From the NCBI GenBank assembly GCA_964017235.1, contig OZ024936.1, forward strand, positions 38,462,040 to 38,526,039: 64,000 bases of DNA, given 5' to 3'. This document shows, piece by piece, positions 10,953 through 21,285 of this stretch. Source of the DNA: Sabellastarte sp. h YS-2021 (lineage: Eukaryota; Annelida; Polychaeta; Sabellida; Sabellidae). Position 1 is the stretch's first letter, and every line of letters starts with the position of its first letter. The notes beneath the pieces are model-generated. The model did no database searches and had not been told where the DNA came from. It worked only from the letters and a program-made list of their open reading frames with translations. A program made the position numbers and the translations under genes.

Positions 10953-11626
10953 ACCGGTGACTTAGGCCGGTCACGCTTCCTGTGAGTTTTTGAGTCACGC
11001 TTTTTGTCAGACTGTTTAGCAGATTGTTCAGTACTACTGTCCTTTGACACAGAATCCTCTTTTTGTGACTTATGAGACTTTTTCTTGGATTTCTGACCAT
11101 CTGAAGACACTTTAGTCTGGGCATCAATGGCTACCGGACCGGTGGGACGGGTAGCAGGAGCCAAAAATGGAGTCTCAGAAACAAGCTGTTGAGAATCTAC
11201 AGGTTTCACAGCTGACACAGGGGTAGAAAATATGTTTCCGCGTGATAGCAAGGCCTCCATGCGGGCAAACTGTTCAGCCCACTTATCAGACATGGCTGTA
11301 AACTGCTCCGCAGTAACAAAACCCGAAGATTGAGCAGTAGAAGATGCCATTGAAGAATGCGCAGGAGACTGCGCAGAGGGACCACTTGGGGACTGAAAGG
11401 TTGGTTCCATATCCACTGAACTAATCACCGTAACCTCTTTAGGGGACACCAACAAGCCCGCTTTTTTGTCTTTTCTTATCCTGTAAGATGGTGTAGCAAG
11501 TAACTCTCTTTGAGTATCAGAGAAGCCATCACAAATGGGGCAAGGTTTATCAAGTACACAGTTAGCTTCCCCAATCCGTTTGTCCCGACACCTAGCACAT
11601 TTCTCATGCGAATCAAAAGCGGCCAT
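10953..11626 (-). CDS. DIRS fragment E: gag N-terminus with Cys-rich finger (3' truncated)
   Basis: Open frame from ATG (11626) with a good leader context. The first 40 residues hold a possible zinc-binding pattern, CARC then CVLDKPCPIC (Cys-x2-Cys, spacer, Cys-x4-Cys-x2-Cys). The rest is Ser/Pro/Ala rich, with a short segment AEQFARMEALLSRG also seen in similar form in copy C (FNRLEAILLARS), and ends Lys/Ser rich (KKKSHKSQKEDS). The true gag is truncated at 10953; an open frame runs a little into flanking hAT DNA. No stop or frameshift is visible, so it is younger than the surrounding D copy. Gag identity is inferred from position after the terminal repeat and from composition. Confidence 0.7.
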
Positions 11627-11867
11627 TATATGACCACAGGACCCTTTACGCTATCCTTTCTTTTCACCTGGGGAGGCTATGATACTAAGGCTAAGAATCC
11701 ACACTACCACAAATATTCACACAAAATGAAAGTACAACAAGTATAAAATATTAATAAAAGTTTCTCTTAAACTTCAAGCGTTTTCCTTCCACGCGCCAAA
11801 CAAAAAGAGCAAGAGCGCATGTGTAAGCATGCACAGTACACCAGTAGGCGGGCTACACAGCCCCCTG

Positions 11868-12025
11868 GCGAATGAACAGGACACTACTGGTCCCGGCCAG
11901 AGCCCAGCTCAGGATGTTTTTTTCTAACATTTGGCGAGACCGGCAAGGCGCCGGACAATTGCATCTGTCCACTAGGTAAGGTATTTACTTATAAAAATTT
12001 AATTTACTCATTAAATTTTCCAGTT
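11868..12025 (-). repeat. DIRS fragment E: left terminal repeat
   Basis: Resembles 9007-9170 in block order, including ttataaaaatttaatttact at the tip. Read on the minus strand it precedes the gag start by about 240 bases, as the left repeat of a DIRS element would. Confidence 0.7.
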
Positions 12026-12145
12026 TGTTTGATATTTGAACAATTAAAAACAGGAACACTAAATTTTAATTAAATTAACATTTTACTGCAAATTATTTAC
12101 AGTATTTGTTACTAATATAATTTTTTAAGGATTTGACCCCAACCC

Positions 12146-12929
12146 TGGGACCCATGTTTTGAGGAAAGAATGCAGGAGCTAAACAGAAAGTTCAGGAATA
12201 TTTGCATATCCCCCAGACCTCAAGCTGCTCCCAGGCTCAGAGCACCCATTCATGTTGTTAAAAAACTTGAACATCAGGCCATCTGCACTCTAAATTTTTG
12301 GGCAGTGTTTAACCAGACAATTTCAGAATGCAATAGTATCATGGGTCACTGTCAGGACAGCATTAAGTCTACTCTTAAAAGGGCCAAACATCAGATTCTA
12401 AAGGGAGCCCACCCTGAGAGGGTCATCAAAAATACCTATGACAAGGCCAAAGTTTATATGGACATCTAGGACAAGAGGATCCAGATTCAGCAGAGGACAT
12501 TAGCATGCCAAAGCAAGGCCATGACCCATATGTTCTGCCGAGATTTACATGTCATGGGCTGTTTGGGTCTAATGAGGCGAAATGCGGAAATGACCAATCT
12601 TCACCCAGATTGGGGGAAACTACAGACAAGAGCTACACAATTCTCCTTTCCTCCCCTCTCCATTGATCCACTCGCAGCTTGTTCAAGAGGGCAAGGAGTT
12701 CCTCCTGAAAAAGGGTTCCTCCAAATCACAAAGTCAAACTTTCAGACCCTACCAAAATCGGCCCTTTCGTGGCCCTCAGAGAGGCAGAGGATGTTACAGG
12801 AAACGCCCCTATGGACAATCTACCCCTGGTAGTTCAACCTCTTCAAACAGAGGTGGTTTCAGTAGCAGAGGCCAGTTCAGACCCCATCGCAGGGGGTGGG
12901 GTCGAGGAAACCCCTCAAAACAATGACTC
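12146..12929 (+). pseudogene. DIRS copy D: gag C-terminal part
   Basis: Resumption of D gag after the hAT remnant. A 100-codon open stretch (12170-12469) has the pattern LEHQAICTLNFWAVFNQ, corresponding to the helical gag segment of copies A-C (ADEL..LV.FNRSITQA). After a TAG at 12467-12469 the frame continues toward 12650 with MTHMFCRDLHVMG and then shifts to a strongly basic Arg/Gly/Ser tail (RPYQNRPFRGPQRGRG, 12663-12926), typical of nucleic-acid-binding Gag ends. At least two stops or frameshifts. Confidence 0.6.
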
Positions 12930-12953
12930 ACACAGAGACCCACAAGTTGGAGG

Positions 12954-14757
12954 ATGCCTTATGCAGTTCAAGAGAGCCTGGGTAGAAGAAAATTGTTCAA
13001 AGTCCATTCAAAGTTCAAAGTTCAAAGAAAATTGCTCAATATTATTACGAATGCTTACGTACTTCCATTTCACCTCAAGCCGAAACTAACCAGACACCCT
13101 TTGATCATATCAGAATACAAAAATCAGCAGAAAGAACTGGTTCTAGCTTCCTGTATCCACTCCTGAAAAAAAACGTGCAATAGAAAAAGTACAAAACCCA
13201 GAGTCTCTTAGATTTTACAATCACCTGTTTCTAGTCCCAAAACCACAACAAAAATGGAGACCAGTCATAGGCTTAAGCAGGCTAAAACTATTCATGAGGA
13301 TAGAAAGGTTGAAAATGGAGACTCAGAATCAATAAGGACATCCTTAAATACAGGGGAATGGGTGACATCAATAGACCTACAGGATGCCTATCTCCATATT
13401 CCAATTCACCCAAGATCACAAAAGTATCTGAGATTTGCACATAGGTCTCAAATCTACAAGTTCACCTCTCTTCCATTCGAGCTAGCCCCAGCTCCTCAAG
13501 TATTCATGATAGTGAAAGAAGTGAAACTCATGGCCCTGTCCAGAGGCATAAGGATACACCAGTATCTAGATGATTGGCTGATCAGGAATCTTCTCGCAAC
13601 ACAAAATTGGTAGTGAACCTGATGAAATCTCTAGGTTGGATAATAAATCAGGACAAGTCGGAGCTGACTCCAACTCAAGTGTTCTCTTTTGTGGTATGTG
13701 AATAACATCTCAACTCAGCCTTTGTAAAACCCACTCAGGAGAGGTGGCAAAAACTTCCGGCAATAATCCTCAGCATAAGCAACCAGTCTGCCTTGACTGC
13801 AAGACATTTGATGTCGCTCATTGGATTGCTAGCATCAACCTAAAAATGGTCCTCGAAGGCCGCCTTCACATGAGACCCTTTCAGTGGCATCACAAGGAGA
13901 ACAGGACATTTCCTCACTCGCTGGACAAGCTCTTTCCCTGGTCAGACACCATAATAGCTCATCTGGACTGGTGGCAGAATCCACAAAATATTCTCAAAGG
14001 TGCGGATCTCCATCCCCAAGGACACAACATTCAAGTGTTTACAGATGCCTCAAACGTAGGTTGGGCACTCACTTAAATCAAGACTCTATCAAAGGAGTGT
14101 GGTAAGATCTAGAAAAATCATTACACATAAACATTTTAGAACTAAAAGCAGTGTTCTTGGCCCTAAAACACTTCATGTTTCAATGTCAAAATCAAACAGT
14201 CCTGGTTGCCACGGACAACTCAACAATAGTAGCCTACATCAACAAACAGGGCGGGACTCACTCAGTGGAAATGTCATGAGCTGGTGTCATCAATTCAAAA
14301 TATCACTCAGTGCTAGACACATCCCGTGGTGTCTAAATGTGATCGCAGATTCCCTCTCCAGATCGACTGAAATTCAGTCAACGGAGTGGTCACTACATCC
14401 TCTTTGTGTTCGAAAGAATTTGCAAAAAGTGGTTCACTCCTCAGGTGGATCTGTTTTCCACACGTCTAAACCACAAGTTGCCACTTTACGTTTCTGCAGT
14501 ACCAGATGAAAAGGCATGGAACATAAATGTTCTAAACATAAGCGGGTCAAGCCTTGTAGCTAATGCGTATCCCCAAACAGCTCTACTGCTGAAAGTGGTA
14601 CAAAAGGTCTGCCAGTACAACTGCCTCCTAATTCTGGTAGCCCCGGGCTGGCCGGGCATGCCCTTATTCTGGGATCTGGTGCATCTATCAGTAGAAATTC
14701 CGCTTCAGTTCCCTGCATCTCCAACTCTACTCAAACAATCAAGCAACCAGGTAAAAT
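12954..14757 (+). pseudogene. DIRS copy D: reverse transcriptase-RNase H, decayed
   Basis: Diverged relative of the A-C enzyme. RT landmarks: LPFHLKPKLTRHPLII (about 13050), LFLVPKPQQKWRPVI (about 13230), ESIRTSLNTGEWVTSIDLQD (13320-13380, motif A), LPFELAPAP and QYLDDWLI (about 13560). RNase H landmarks: QVFTDASNVGWA (about 14030), LELKAVFLALK (14140), ATDNS (14212), VIADSLSRS (14340), then the C-terminal VAPGWPGMPLFWDL (14640). Catalytic Asp residues are largely readable. At least five frame changes occur; the LPFGLSTAP box of A-C has become LPFELAPAP. It ends where a Penelope fold-back fragment is inserted. Confidence 0.8.
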
Positions 14758-14899
14758 AAAAGAAATGTTATTATAAAAGAGCAAATTTATAAATTTATTT
14801 GACGTTTCGGAGCCTCACTCCTTCCTCAGAACACAGACCAATTCAAATACATAAACAATATTGGTATTGTTTATGTATTTTTACAACAATCCATAGTAT
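14751..14899 (-). mobile_element. Penelope family-2 terminal fragment inserted in DIRS D
   Basis: Contains, on the minus strand, the family-2 end seen at 22140, 26060-26250 and 37440: a ttataataacatttcttt-like block, the hammerhead-like core (14801-14829) and ggtctgtgttctgagg. It is followed by the palindrome ataaacaatattggtattgt. It separates RT-RNase H from the recombinase of D. Confidence 0.7.
14797..14833 (-). ncRNA. Hammerhead-like core, Penelope family 2
   Basis: Minus strand: CTGAGGA, a GGAG/CTCC stem with a small loop, GAAA, then the palindromic ACGT followed by C (cleavage-type triplet GTC). Catalytic-core letters fit the hammerhead consensus CUGANGA...GAAA...UH. Helix I is weak: only two A-U pairs next to the core. 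Confidence 0.5.
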
Positions 14900-14913
14900 C
14901 TTAACCTTCATGC

Positions 14914-15690
14914 TTGGTGTCTAGGAGTGAGCAACTCCAAGAACAGGGCTTCTCTACTGAAGTGGCAGAGACAATTGCTGCTCCTCAAAGGCCATCAACA
15001 AGAGTTATTTACCAAGCAAAGTGGGCCCTTTTTGAAAAAAATGGTGCAGAGAAAATTGGTGGATGTCTTCAAACCTTCTGTAAAACAAGTTTCAAACTTC
15101 TTTATGCACCTATTTCAGGACTTAAACAGACGCCCAGTGACTATTGATGGCTATAGAACTGCTAAATGGGATTCCTTGGGCCCTGCAGGCCTCCACATAG
15201 CTCAAAGTGCAGATTTCAACAGGCTTCTCTCAAGCTTTCATTGAAACAGACCCAAGTCAGCTTATCTGTTGTACTGAATGAACTTACAAAGAAGTCCTTT
15301 GATCCAATGAAAGACTCTGACATTAAACATTTGACACTCAAAACAGCTTTTTTACTAGCTTTTGTTTCAGGCAAGCACTGCAGCGAAATCCACACCTGGG
15401 TTGCAAAACAAGGTGTCAAACCTTGGTCAGTGGGAAAAAGTAGCTTTGTTTCCCCCATCTGACTTCATTGCAAAGAATCAGTTAGCCCGAGAAGGAGCTC
15501 AAAGTGGTTATTCCTGCTCTAACAACAATAGTAGATAGACAATTCAAACAAGACAGATCACTATGCCCAGTATGTGCTCTGAGATACTATGTGGATAGAA
15601 CTAAAGATCGTAGAGGCAACAAATCCCTCTTATTTATTTCCTTTAAGAAAGGGCATTCAACAAACATTAGACCAGCTACTGTCTTCATGG
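14914..15690 (+). pseudogene. DIRS copy D: tyrosine recombinase, catalytic Arg lost
   Basis: Homologous to the recombinase of B: LQEQGFSTEVAETIAAPQ, HLFQDLNRRPVTIDGYRTA (about 15105), IKHLTLKTAFLLAFVSG (about 15325), DRSLCPVCALRYYVDRTKD (about 15555), SLLFISFKKG (about 15625). The box GKRRSEIH of B reads GKHCSEIH here, so both candidate catalytic arginines are gone. Several frame changes, and the gene ends at about 15690 before the HxxR and Tyr boxes, where a Penelope fragment begins. Confidence 0.78.
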
Positions 15691-16060
15691 GAAATTGCTG
15701 ACAAAATTAATAAATCTATCAAGTTTCTCTTTTCAGGAACATTTGAGAGTCCTAAAAATCTAAGCAACCCTAGAAACCGGTATCCATACACTTTAACTCA
15801 CAAGGGCATAGTTTGAATAACCTCAAAGTTCAAGTTTTCCAGAAAGACAAAAGAAAGCTTCTTGATTAAAAAATCAATTCTTGCGTCACAAATATTCGTT
15901 TATGACCCGAAAAGGATCCAGGGATTGCTTGGTGATGGGCATTTTGTATGTTGTTTATGTAGTTGAATTGGTTTGTGCTCTGGGGAAGTAGTTATGCTCC
16001 AAAACGTCAATAAATGTATATATTTGCTCTTTTATAATAACATTTCTTTTATTTTTGTGT
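15690..16060 (+). mobile_element. Penelope fragments joined to DIRS D
   Basis: 15695-15735 matches a minus-strand family-1 RT segment (ttgctgacaaaattaataaa, also at 36183). From 15736 to about 15870 a plus-strand family-2 GIY-YIG C-terminus is readable (EHLRVLKNLSNPRNR, then SRKTKESFLIKK). It is followed by the family-2 3' region (gggattgcttggtgat) and a degenerate hammerhead-like core near 15979-16008 (ctggggaag... in place of ctgaggaag). Confidence 0.65.
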
Positions 16061-16416
16061 TTGAAGAAACAAAGAGAGAAGCAGCATATATAAAAGATTA
16101 TCAAGTTCAATAGTATGCTGACAGTATTAATTAGTAAACTAAAAATCATGAAGATGGAAAATTTATCAACTGAAGTATTGTGGTCATGAGAAATTAATTT
16201 AATTAATTTAAAGTACATGTGATAATCAGTTGCAGTAATCCATATATCTTTTTGATAACAAAAATATGTCTCAAAATGGCAGGTGGCCACAGTTTGGCAG
16301 AGCCAGGGTTAGTCACACCATGATTACCAATAATCACACCAATAATTAAAGTAAAACAAAGAGCAAAATAAATTTATTTTGAGCTTTCGAAGCCTCTAGT
16401 AGTAGTAGTAGCCAGG
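16061..16416. other. AT-rich spacer with decayed Penelope end
   Basis: No gene. Near 16350-16400 a damaged family-1 terminus (aaagagcaaaataaatttattttgagctttcg) is readable on the minus strand, followed by a gta trinucleotide run beside the hAT end. Confidence 0.5.
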
Positions 16417-17511
16417 GTTGGGGTCAAATCCTTGCAAAAGGATTTAAATCCAAATCCTTTGAGATTTTTCAAATCCAAATCAAATCCAAATCCTTTATTT
16501 TTTAAAAGGATTTAAATCCAAATCCAAATGCTTTTTGAAAACGGAATTAAAGTCCTTTCGAAAAACATGCTTGAATAAACTGGGCAGATTTATTGGATCT
16601 ATTCAAACATTAATAGGGATAATCTCCCGTCACCATAAACAATATCATTAATACATGCAACTTAAACATCAGAAAACAGCAGAGATATTTATACAAAATA
16701 AAAATGCAGTAAAAAGATTTACTTTTGTCCACATTTTATCAGCATGAGAGACTCGAAAACCTTGTCACTCATCATGCATCTATCTGGTCTAAAAACCTTC
16801 CCTGCCACACTAAATAGTCTTTCTACCGGAGCTGATGAGGCAGCTAGGCACAAATACTTCCACAAGATGTTTAATAAGTTATTATTAATAATTTATGCAC
16901 TTTGGTTTGATGAATGTGTACTGTAATATCTACTATACTGTATTATAACATATACCAGTAACAAATACTGTAAATATTTTGCAATTAAATGAAATGTTAA
17001 TCTAATTAAAATTTTGGTCACTACCTTCATATTTATATTTGTTCAAAATTCAAACATATTTATCAAAAGGCATATTATAGACCACCAGCATGTATAACAA
17101 CAACAATAAGCCTATTATAGAAAACAAGCAGAACTAGGATTACTTATATAACTGTGCAATCTTTCACTTTCTTTAGACAAAAGCTGAATAAACATACCAA
17201 TAGATGTCTCAGCAGGTTTGAAGAGGCTTTTGTTGAAGTAGAAATAATAGCTGTGCAATGTTTGCATTTGGCTTTGAAATTCCTATCAACACGCTGAAGA
17301 TGTCAAATTCTTTAAACACTTTGGGTGGTTTCCAATCCATAATAACATTAGACATCAGTCACTGCTAAGCTTGAATAATGTCTTGCAATGAGTGAATGAA
17401 GTGGAAAGAAATGAGGCATCTTGTATACACAAACGGATAAGTTAATTGCATTTCACAAGTACAAAGGCCTCTTTCAACTGTGGTCCCATTGCTGCTCACT
17501 GTGGATTTTTA
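16417..17511 (-). mobile_element. hAT remnant 2
   Basis: Starts at the terminal motif cagggttggggtcaaatcc, followed by many aaatccaaatcc repeats. It carries a hAT transposase C-terminus on the minus strand (16719-16862) and matches remnant 1 (10245-12141) in inverted orientation. The far end is cut at about 17511, where a Penelope fragment begins. Confidence 0.75.
16719..16862 (-). pseudogene. hAT transposase C-terminal dimerisation segment
   Basis: Minus-strand reading WKYLCLAASSAPVERLFS, then SVAGKVFRPDRCMM and SDKVFESLMLIKC, ending with a natural stop at 16719. This is the hAT C-terminal (Dimer_Tnp_hAT) signature: a small-residue-rich ASSAPVERLFS core and a downstream Arg-containing helix. 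Only about 47 codons remain; the catalytic RNase H-like part is absent. The frame upstream decays to AT-rich DNA. The fragment itself is free of stops. Confidence 0.85.
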
Positions 17512-17572
17512 TCTGATGCTTTGAAACAAAAAGGACTTGCTAAAGAAATGAATAGGGTTATCCTCATATAAA
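17512..17572 (+). mobile_element. Short Penelope family-1 fragment (linker region)
   Basis: ctgatgctttgaaacaaaaa...gaaatgaatagggttat matches the RT-endonuclease linker of the other copies (for example 40078-40130). It is cut on both sides. Confidence 0.65.
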
Positions 17573-17615
17573 ATAATAAACAAAGTAAAACCAAAGGGCA
17601 TTTAAAATAAATAAA

Positions 17616-17660
17616 TTTATTTTGAGCTTTCGGAGGCTCACTCCTTCATCAGAAAAAAAA
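17616..17660 (-). ncRNA. Hammerhead-like core, Penelope family 1 (P0)
   Basis: Minus strand: CTGATGA, a GGAG stem, CTCC, GAAA, AGCT followed by C, then AAAATAAA. Helix I is about four A-U pairs (TTTT before the core, AAAA after). Confidence 0.55.
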
Positions 17661-18051
17661 ACATTTACAACTATTTAAATTTGAAAAAAAAAGATCTTTT
17701 TAAGTGTAAATAAACAAAATTACATCACAATGACGTTTAAACAAACCAAATCACATCATTATTGCCTAAAACACATATACAGTCATATTTACATCATAAA
17801 TTACAAGATGACGTCACAGAAAAATTATTTTGACTATGACGTCACAAAATTTCAAATTTTAAAAAATTTTACAATTTTTCAATAAACATCACAAAATTGA
17901 AAAATTTTTTATTTTTTATTTTTTTTTTAAATCACTATGATGTCAAAAAATTTGAAATTTCTTAAATTCGCACAATTTTTACCACAATAATGAAAAATCA
18001 ATATACTCAAGAAAAGCATTCAAATTAAAAAAATTGTAAGAGAGATAGCAA

Positions 18052-18232
18052 TTATACTGCAATTCCATTGGCCCTGTTCATGCCCAGTGGGTACACACAG
18101 CCAAATCTCATAATGAAATAACTTTTCTTGATTTTCCTGGCCAAATTACCATTGATGTTTTCATACAAAACTTGCACGCTAAAATGATCCAAACTGTGGA
18201 CAAAAGAATTAAAGTGAATAGCTACCTCTTTT
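18052..18232 (-). pseudogene. Penelope P0: GIY-YIG domain C-terminus
   Basis: The last part of the endonuclease (HSLDHF-like segment, NLARKIK, then FGCVYPLGMNR). The catalytic GIY-YIG motif itself is missing from this truncated copy. Confidence 0.7.
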
Positions 18233-18236
18233 TCTA

Positions 18237-18270
18237 TTTGAGCTTTCGGAGCTTTACTCCTTCATCAAAA
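18237..18270 (-). ncRNA. Degenerate hammerhead-like core (P1 end)
   Basis: Same position and layout as other family-1 ends, but the core reads TTGATGA instead of CTGATGA, which removes an essential C. Confidence 0.35.
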
Positions 18271-18657
18271 ATAGATTACAATTGTTTAAATTTGAAAAAA
18301 AAGCTCTTTTTATATGTAAATGAACAAAATTACATCAAAATGACGTTTTAAAAAACCAAATCATGTCATTATTACTTACTTATACACATATTTAGTCATA
18401 TTTACGTCATAAATCTTAAGATGACCTCACAAAAAATTATTTTTTACTATGACTGCACAAAAATCAAAATTTTTAATTTTTTGCAATTTTTCACTATGAT
18501 GCTACGATATTGAAAATTTTAAAATTTTTTTTTTAAATTCACTATAATGTCCAAAAATTCAAAATGTCTTAAATTCGCACAATTTTAACTATGACAATAA
18601 AAATCAATATCCTCAACAAAAGAAATCAAATTAAACAAATTGTAAGACAGATAACAT

Positions 18658-21165
18658 TTATACTACAATTCCATTGTCCCTGTTCATACCCAGTGGGTAC
18701 ACACAGCCAAATTTCATAATGAAGTAACTTTCCTTTATTTTCCTGGTCAAATTATCATTGATGTTTTTAAACAGAACTTGCACTCTGAAATGATCTAAAC
18801 TGTGGCCAAAAGAGTTGAAGTGAATAGCTACCTCTTTATGTCTATTCTTGTTCTTGACATCACACAGGTGTTTCTTATCCTATCTCCTAACCTCCTTTCT
18901 GTTTCCCTGATATATATCTCTCCACATCAAAAACATTCAATGCAATTAATGACATCTTTGCTGATACAAGAAAAACTACCTGAAGGAGTAAATTTACCTC
19001 TAGGGCCCTCAACTGTGTGTACTTCATTGAAAACAAAGAGACACGTAAGACAACGTTTCCTACCACATGACAAAGTTATGACAGACACATCTTTTGAACT
19101 GAATTTAGAGTGGACCAGCATGTCTCTTATGTTCCTGTCCCTACGGTATGAAATCAGAGGTTTTTCTTGAATCAAATAGCCCACTTCCTTGTCAAGATTT
19201 AGCATGTGAAAGTTCTTCTCCACAATGTCTTTGTTGCCTTACTGTGAGAGTTGTATGTAAGGGTAAGTGTAACCATATTCATTTCTTTTGAGCAGGTTTC
19301 AAAGCACCAGCTCTACTGATATGACAAACTCTATCTTTGGGTCTTAGAGAAAATATTCTGGGGATAATCTCTTGCTAGAAAGAAATGTTCCATTTCCTTC
19401 TCTTTTGCCTTCCAATACGGCTTTATCAAAACATAGGCATTGCATGACTTTGGGTGGGAGGAACCATATTTAAGGTAAGCGTGACTGTCAGTTTCTCTGT
19501 AGTAAACCGATGTGCTAATTCCATCTGCTTTGACACAACTTAATGTCAAGGAAATTCACACTTCAGAAAATGTGAAAGTATATTCAAAGGATGGGTGGAT
19601 ATTGCTGACAATATTAATGAATCTATCAAGATTTTCTCTAGACATTGAAGTTGCACCCAAAATATCATCAATATATCTTCAGGGAAAGGACCATCATATG
19701 TTTCAGAGATTTCAATTTCCTGCTTCTCCACAGCCAAACAAGAATATTCTGGCCTGAATGGTGTGCCTATCATTGTACCACCAGTTTGTGAATAGTAGTT
19801 GTCACCAAACTTGAATAAATTCTGTGTCAATACTAGTTCCGCTAGTCTCAGAAGGGTATGTGTTGGGGCATTCTGAATATTTCTTTTCTACAAAATGTAT
19901 TTTAGTGCATTCAGACCATACTCATTGGGAATGTTCGTATAGAGACCCTTAATATCCATGGTAAACAAAAGTCTATTTTCACCTCGAAATCGAAAATTTT
20001 GCACCAAGTTCAATGCATGATTAGTGTCCTTTACAAATTTTTGCAAAGCTCTCACAATGGGCTTGAGTGTATCGCTGAGATATTTTGAAATTACATTAGT
20101 AGGACAGGAATAAGATGAAACAACTGGCCTAGCTGGGTTTCCTGGCTTATGGATTTTTGGAAAAATATAAAAATTGCTACAGTTCGGTTTTTCAACCAAA
20201 AGAGCAACTGCCGTATCGGGAAGGTCTCTTTGCACATATCAGTTGATCTGGTTCTTTTTGGTACAAATCCTTTCTCCACACAACAACTGCACCACCTGTG
20301 TCTGTTGTCTTTATCACAATATCTTTCCTGTGTCTTAGTCTTTTCAGGGCCTCTTCCTCATTGTCGTTGAGGTTTGATCTTGTATGTCCAGACAGTTCAG
20401 CCATTGCAATGTCTTTTCTGCCCTTATCTATAAATTTATCAACAGAGTCAAATTGTCCCTCACGTGGTGTAAAAGTAGAATCTCTTTCCTCAAGCCTTGT
20501 AAACTCATCTTCCTGGGAAAATCTTGTCTGTAGTCTGTCATCAATTGTCTGGTCCAAATTATTTAAAGAAAGCATGGAGCCTAATTTTCTATAAAATTTG
20601 GAAAGATCTTAAAGACTTTGAAACTTCTCAGGCAAATCCTAGACCCTGGCCAAGAAGACTACACTCTGAACTGTCCAAAGGAAGATCAGATGGAAAAGTT
20701 ACAAGAAGTTTATTTTCAGAAATTTCTTCAACCGGAGGAAGTAAACTTCTTAACTTCTTTGATTTAATCTCTTCAAATATCACATGAAGTTCTTTATTGC
20801 ACTGATGGATGTATTAAGAAATATCACTAAACTCAATAGAAGTACAAGAAACCTTAAGTTTCTCCGTACTATCATCAATACCCATTGAATGTCTCTGTAA
20901 CTTGAAGTTGTTTTTTCTAAGGCTATCCCTCATCAGATTGAAGGAACAATTCTTCACAATTTTCCGACTTCAAAGATTGTCCATTGAATTTCAACGAAAA
21001 CCCAATTGGAACCACTTTTTTATCAAAACAAGATGCAAGAAATCTGTGAGATACAAATCTGGTTTTGTTAAAGGTAGCTAAACCCTTTCTCCTTGCCTCA
21101 CGCTGAACTGCATCACTATAACTTGTCAGAAAAACACAATCTGCTGTGGAAATGAGACATAATGT
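18658..21165 (-). pseudogene. Penelope P1: RT plus GIY-YIG endonuclease, near full length
   Basis: Longest-span PLE polyprotein here, read on the minus strand. N-terminus 21165-20800: KTRFVSHRFLASCFDKK then VVPIGFSLKFNGQSLK. Further domain LNNLDQTIDDRLQT to KDIVIK (20575-20270). RT: KIHKPGNPARPVVSS (about 20130), catalytic DIKGLYTNIPNEYG (about 19940), GGTMIGTPFRPEYSC (about 19760), and the YIDD box region disrupted near 19665. Then a linker (KAKEKEMEHFFLARDYPQ), a Cys-rich finger CGRKRCLTC (about 19060), and GIY-YIG, ending at the TAA at 18658. The GIY-YIG box reads YIRE, the Gly having become Arg. Many frameshifts. In PLEs, RT primes at chromosomal nicks or ends and the GIY-YIG enzyme cuts DNA. 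Confidence 0.85.
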
Positions 21166-21285
21166 TCCTCATAATGGCAGCTTTTTGTCACATAGATATT
21201 CCAAGTTAAAAAAGTTTTGCTGCTTCGCTCATTTAAATATCCATATAAATTATTAAACAAAGTAAAGACAAAGAGCATACAAAAA
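21166..21285 (-). other. P1 5' terminal region
   Basis: Holds the family-1 end block on the minus strand (gcagcaaaactttttta, complement at 21213-21230) and the catatgctctttgtcttt block, then joins family-2 DNA at about 21290. Confidence 0.5.

Larger units (their letters stand above)
10953..12025 (-). mobile_element. DIRS fragment E: 5' end with gag start, flanked by 15-bp duplication
   Basis: On the minus strand: terminal repeat (12025-11868), untranslated leader (about 11867-11627), then gag from 11626, cut off at 10953. The same 15 bases, tgtttgatatttgaa, lie at 10938-10952 and 12026-12040; the inverted hAT remnant 2 has one related site at this place, so the duplication arose on insertion. 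Only about 1.07 kb of the element is present. Confidence 0.75.
10237..12141 (+). mobile_element. hAT remnant 1 (interrupted by DIRS fragment E)
   Basis: Left part 10245-10952 and right part 12026-12141 match the second hAT remnant (16417-17511) in inverted orientation. For example, ccacagtgagtagcaatggg (10623) corresponds to the reverse complement near 17490, and the stretch of about 90 bases before 12130 to the one near 16925-17010. The right end, ggatttgaccccaaccctg, is the reverse complement of the start of remnant 2 (cagggttggggtcaaatcc), as expected for a hAT terminal inverted repeat. The left end is rich in ggatttgaaatcc-like repeats but the cagggt tip is not visible. No transposase frame is left. 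It sits inside the gag of DIRS D. Confidence 0.65.
17573..18236 (-). mobile_element. Penelope family-1 copy P0: 3' end only
   Basis: Minus strand: terminal block (aaataataaacaaagtaaa), hammerhead-like core (17624-17652), AT-rich 3' region with tgacgtca-type motifs, and the last about 60 codons of the GIY-YIG domain (18052-18232), ending with Gly-Met-Asn-Arg and a TAA. It abuts copy P1 on the same strand, as PLE tandems often do. Confidence 0.75.

Noticed and set aside
15979-16008. Additional hammerhead
   Set aside because: Core reads CTGGGGA and the GAAA side is CAAAA; essential bases are lost, so kept only as a trace of a Penelope end.
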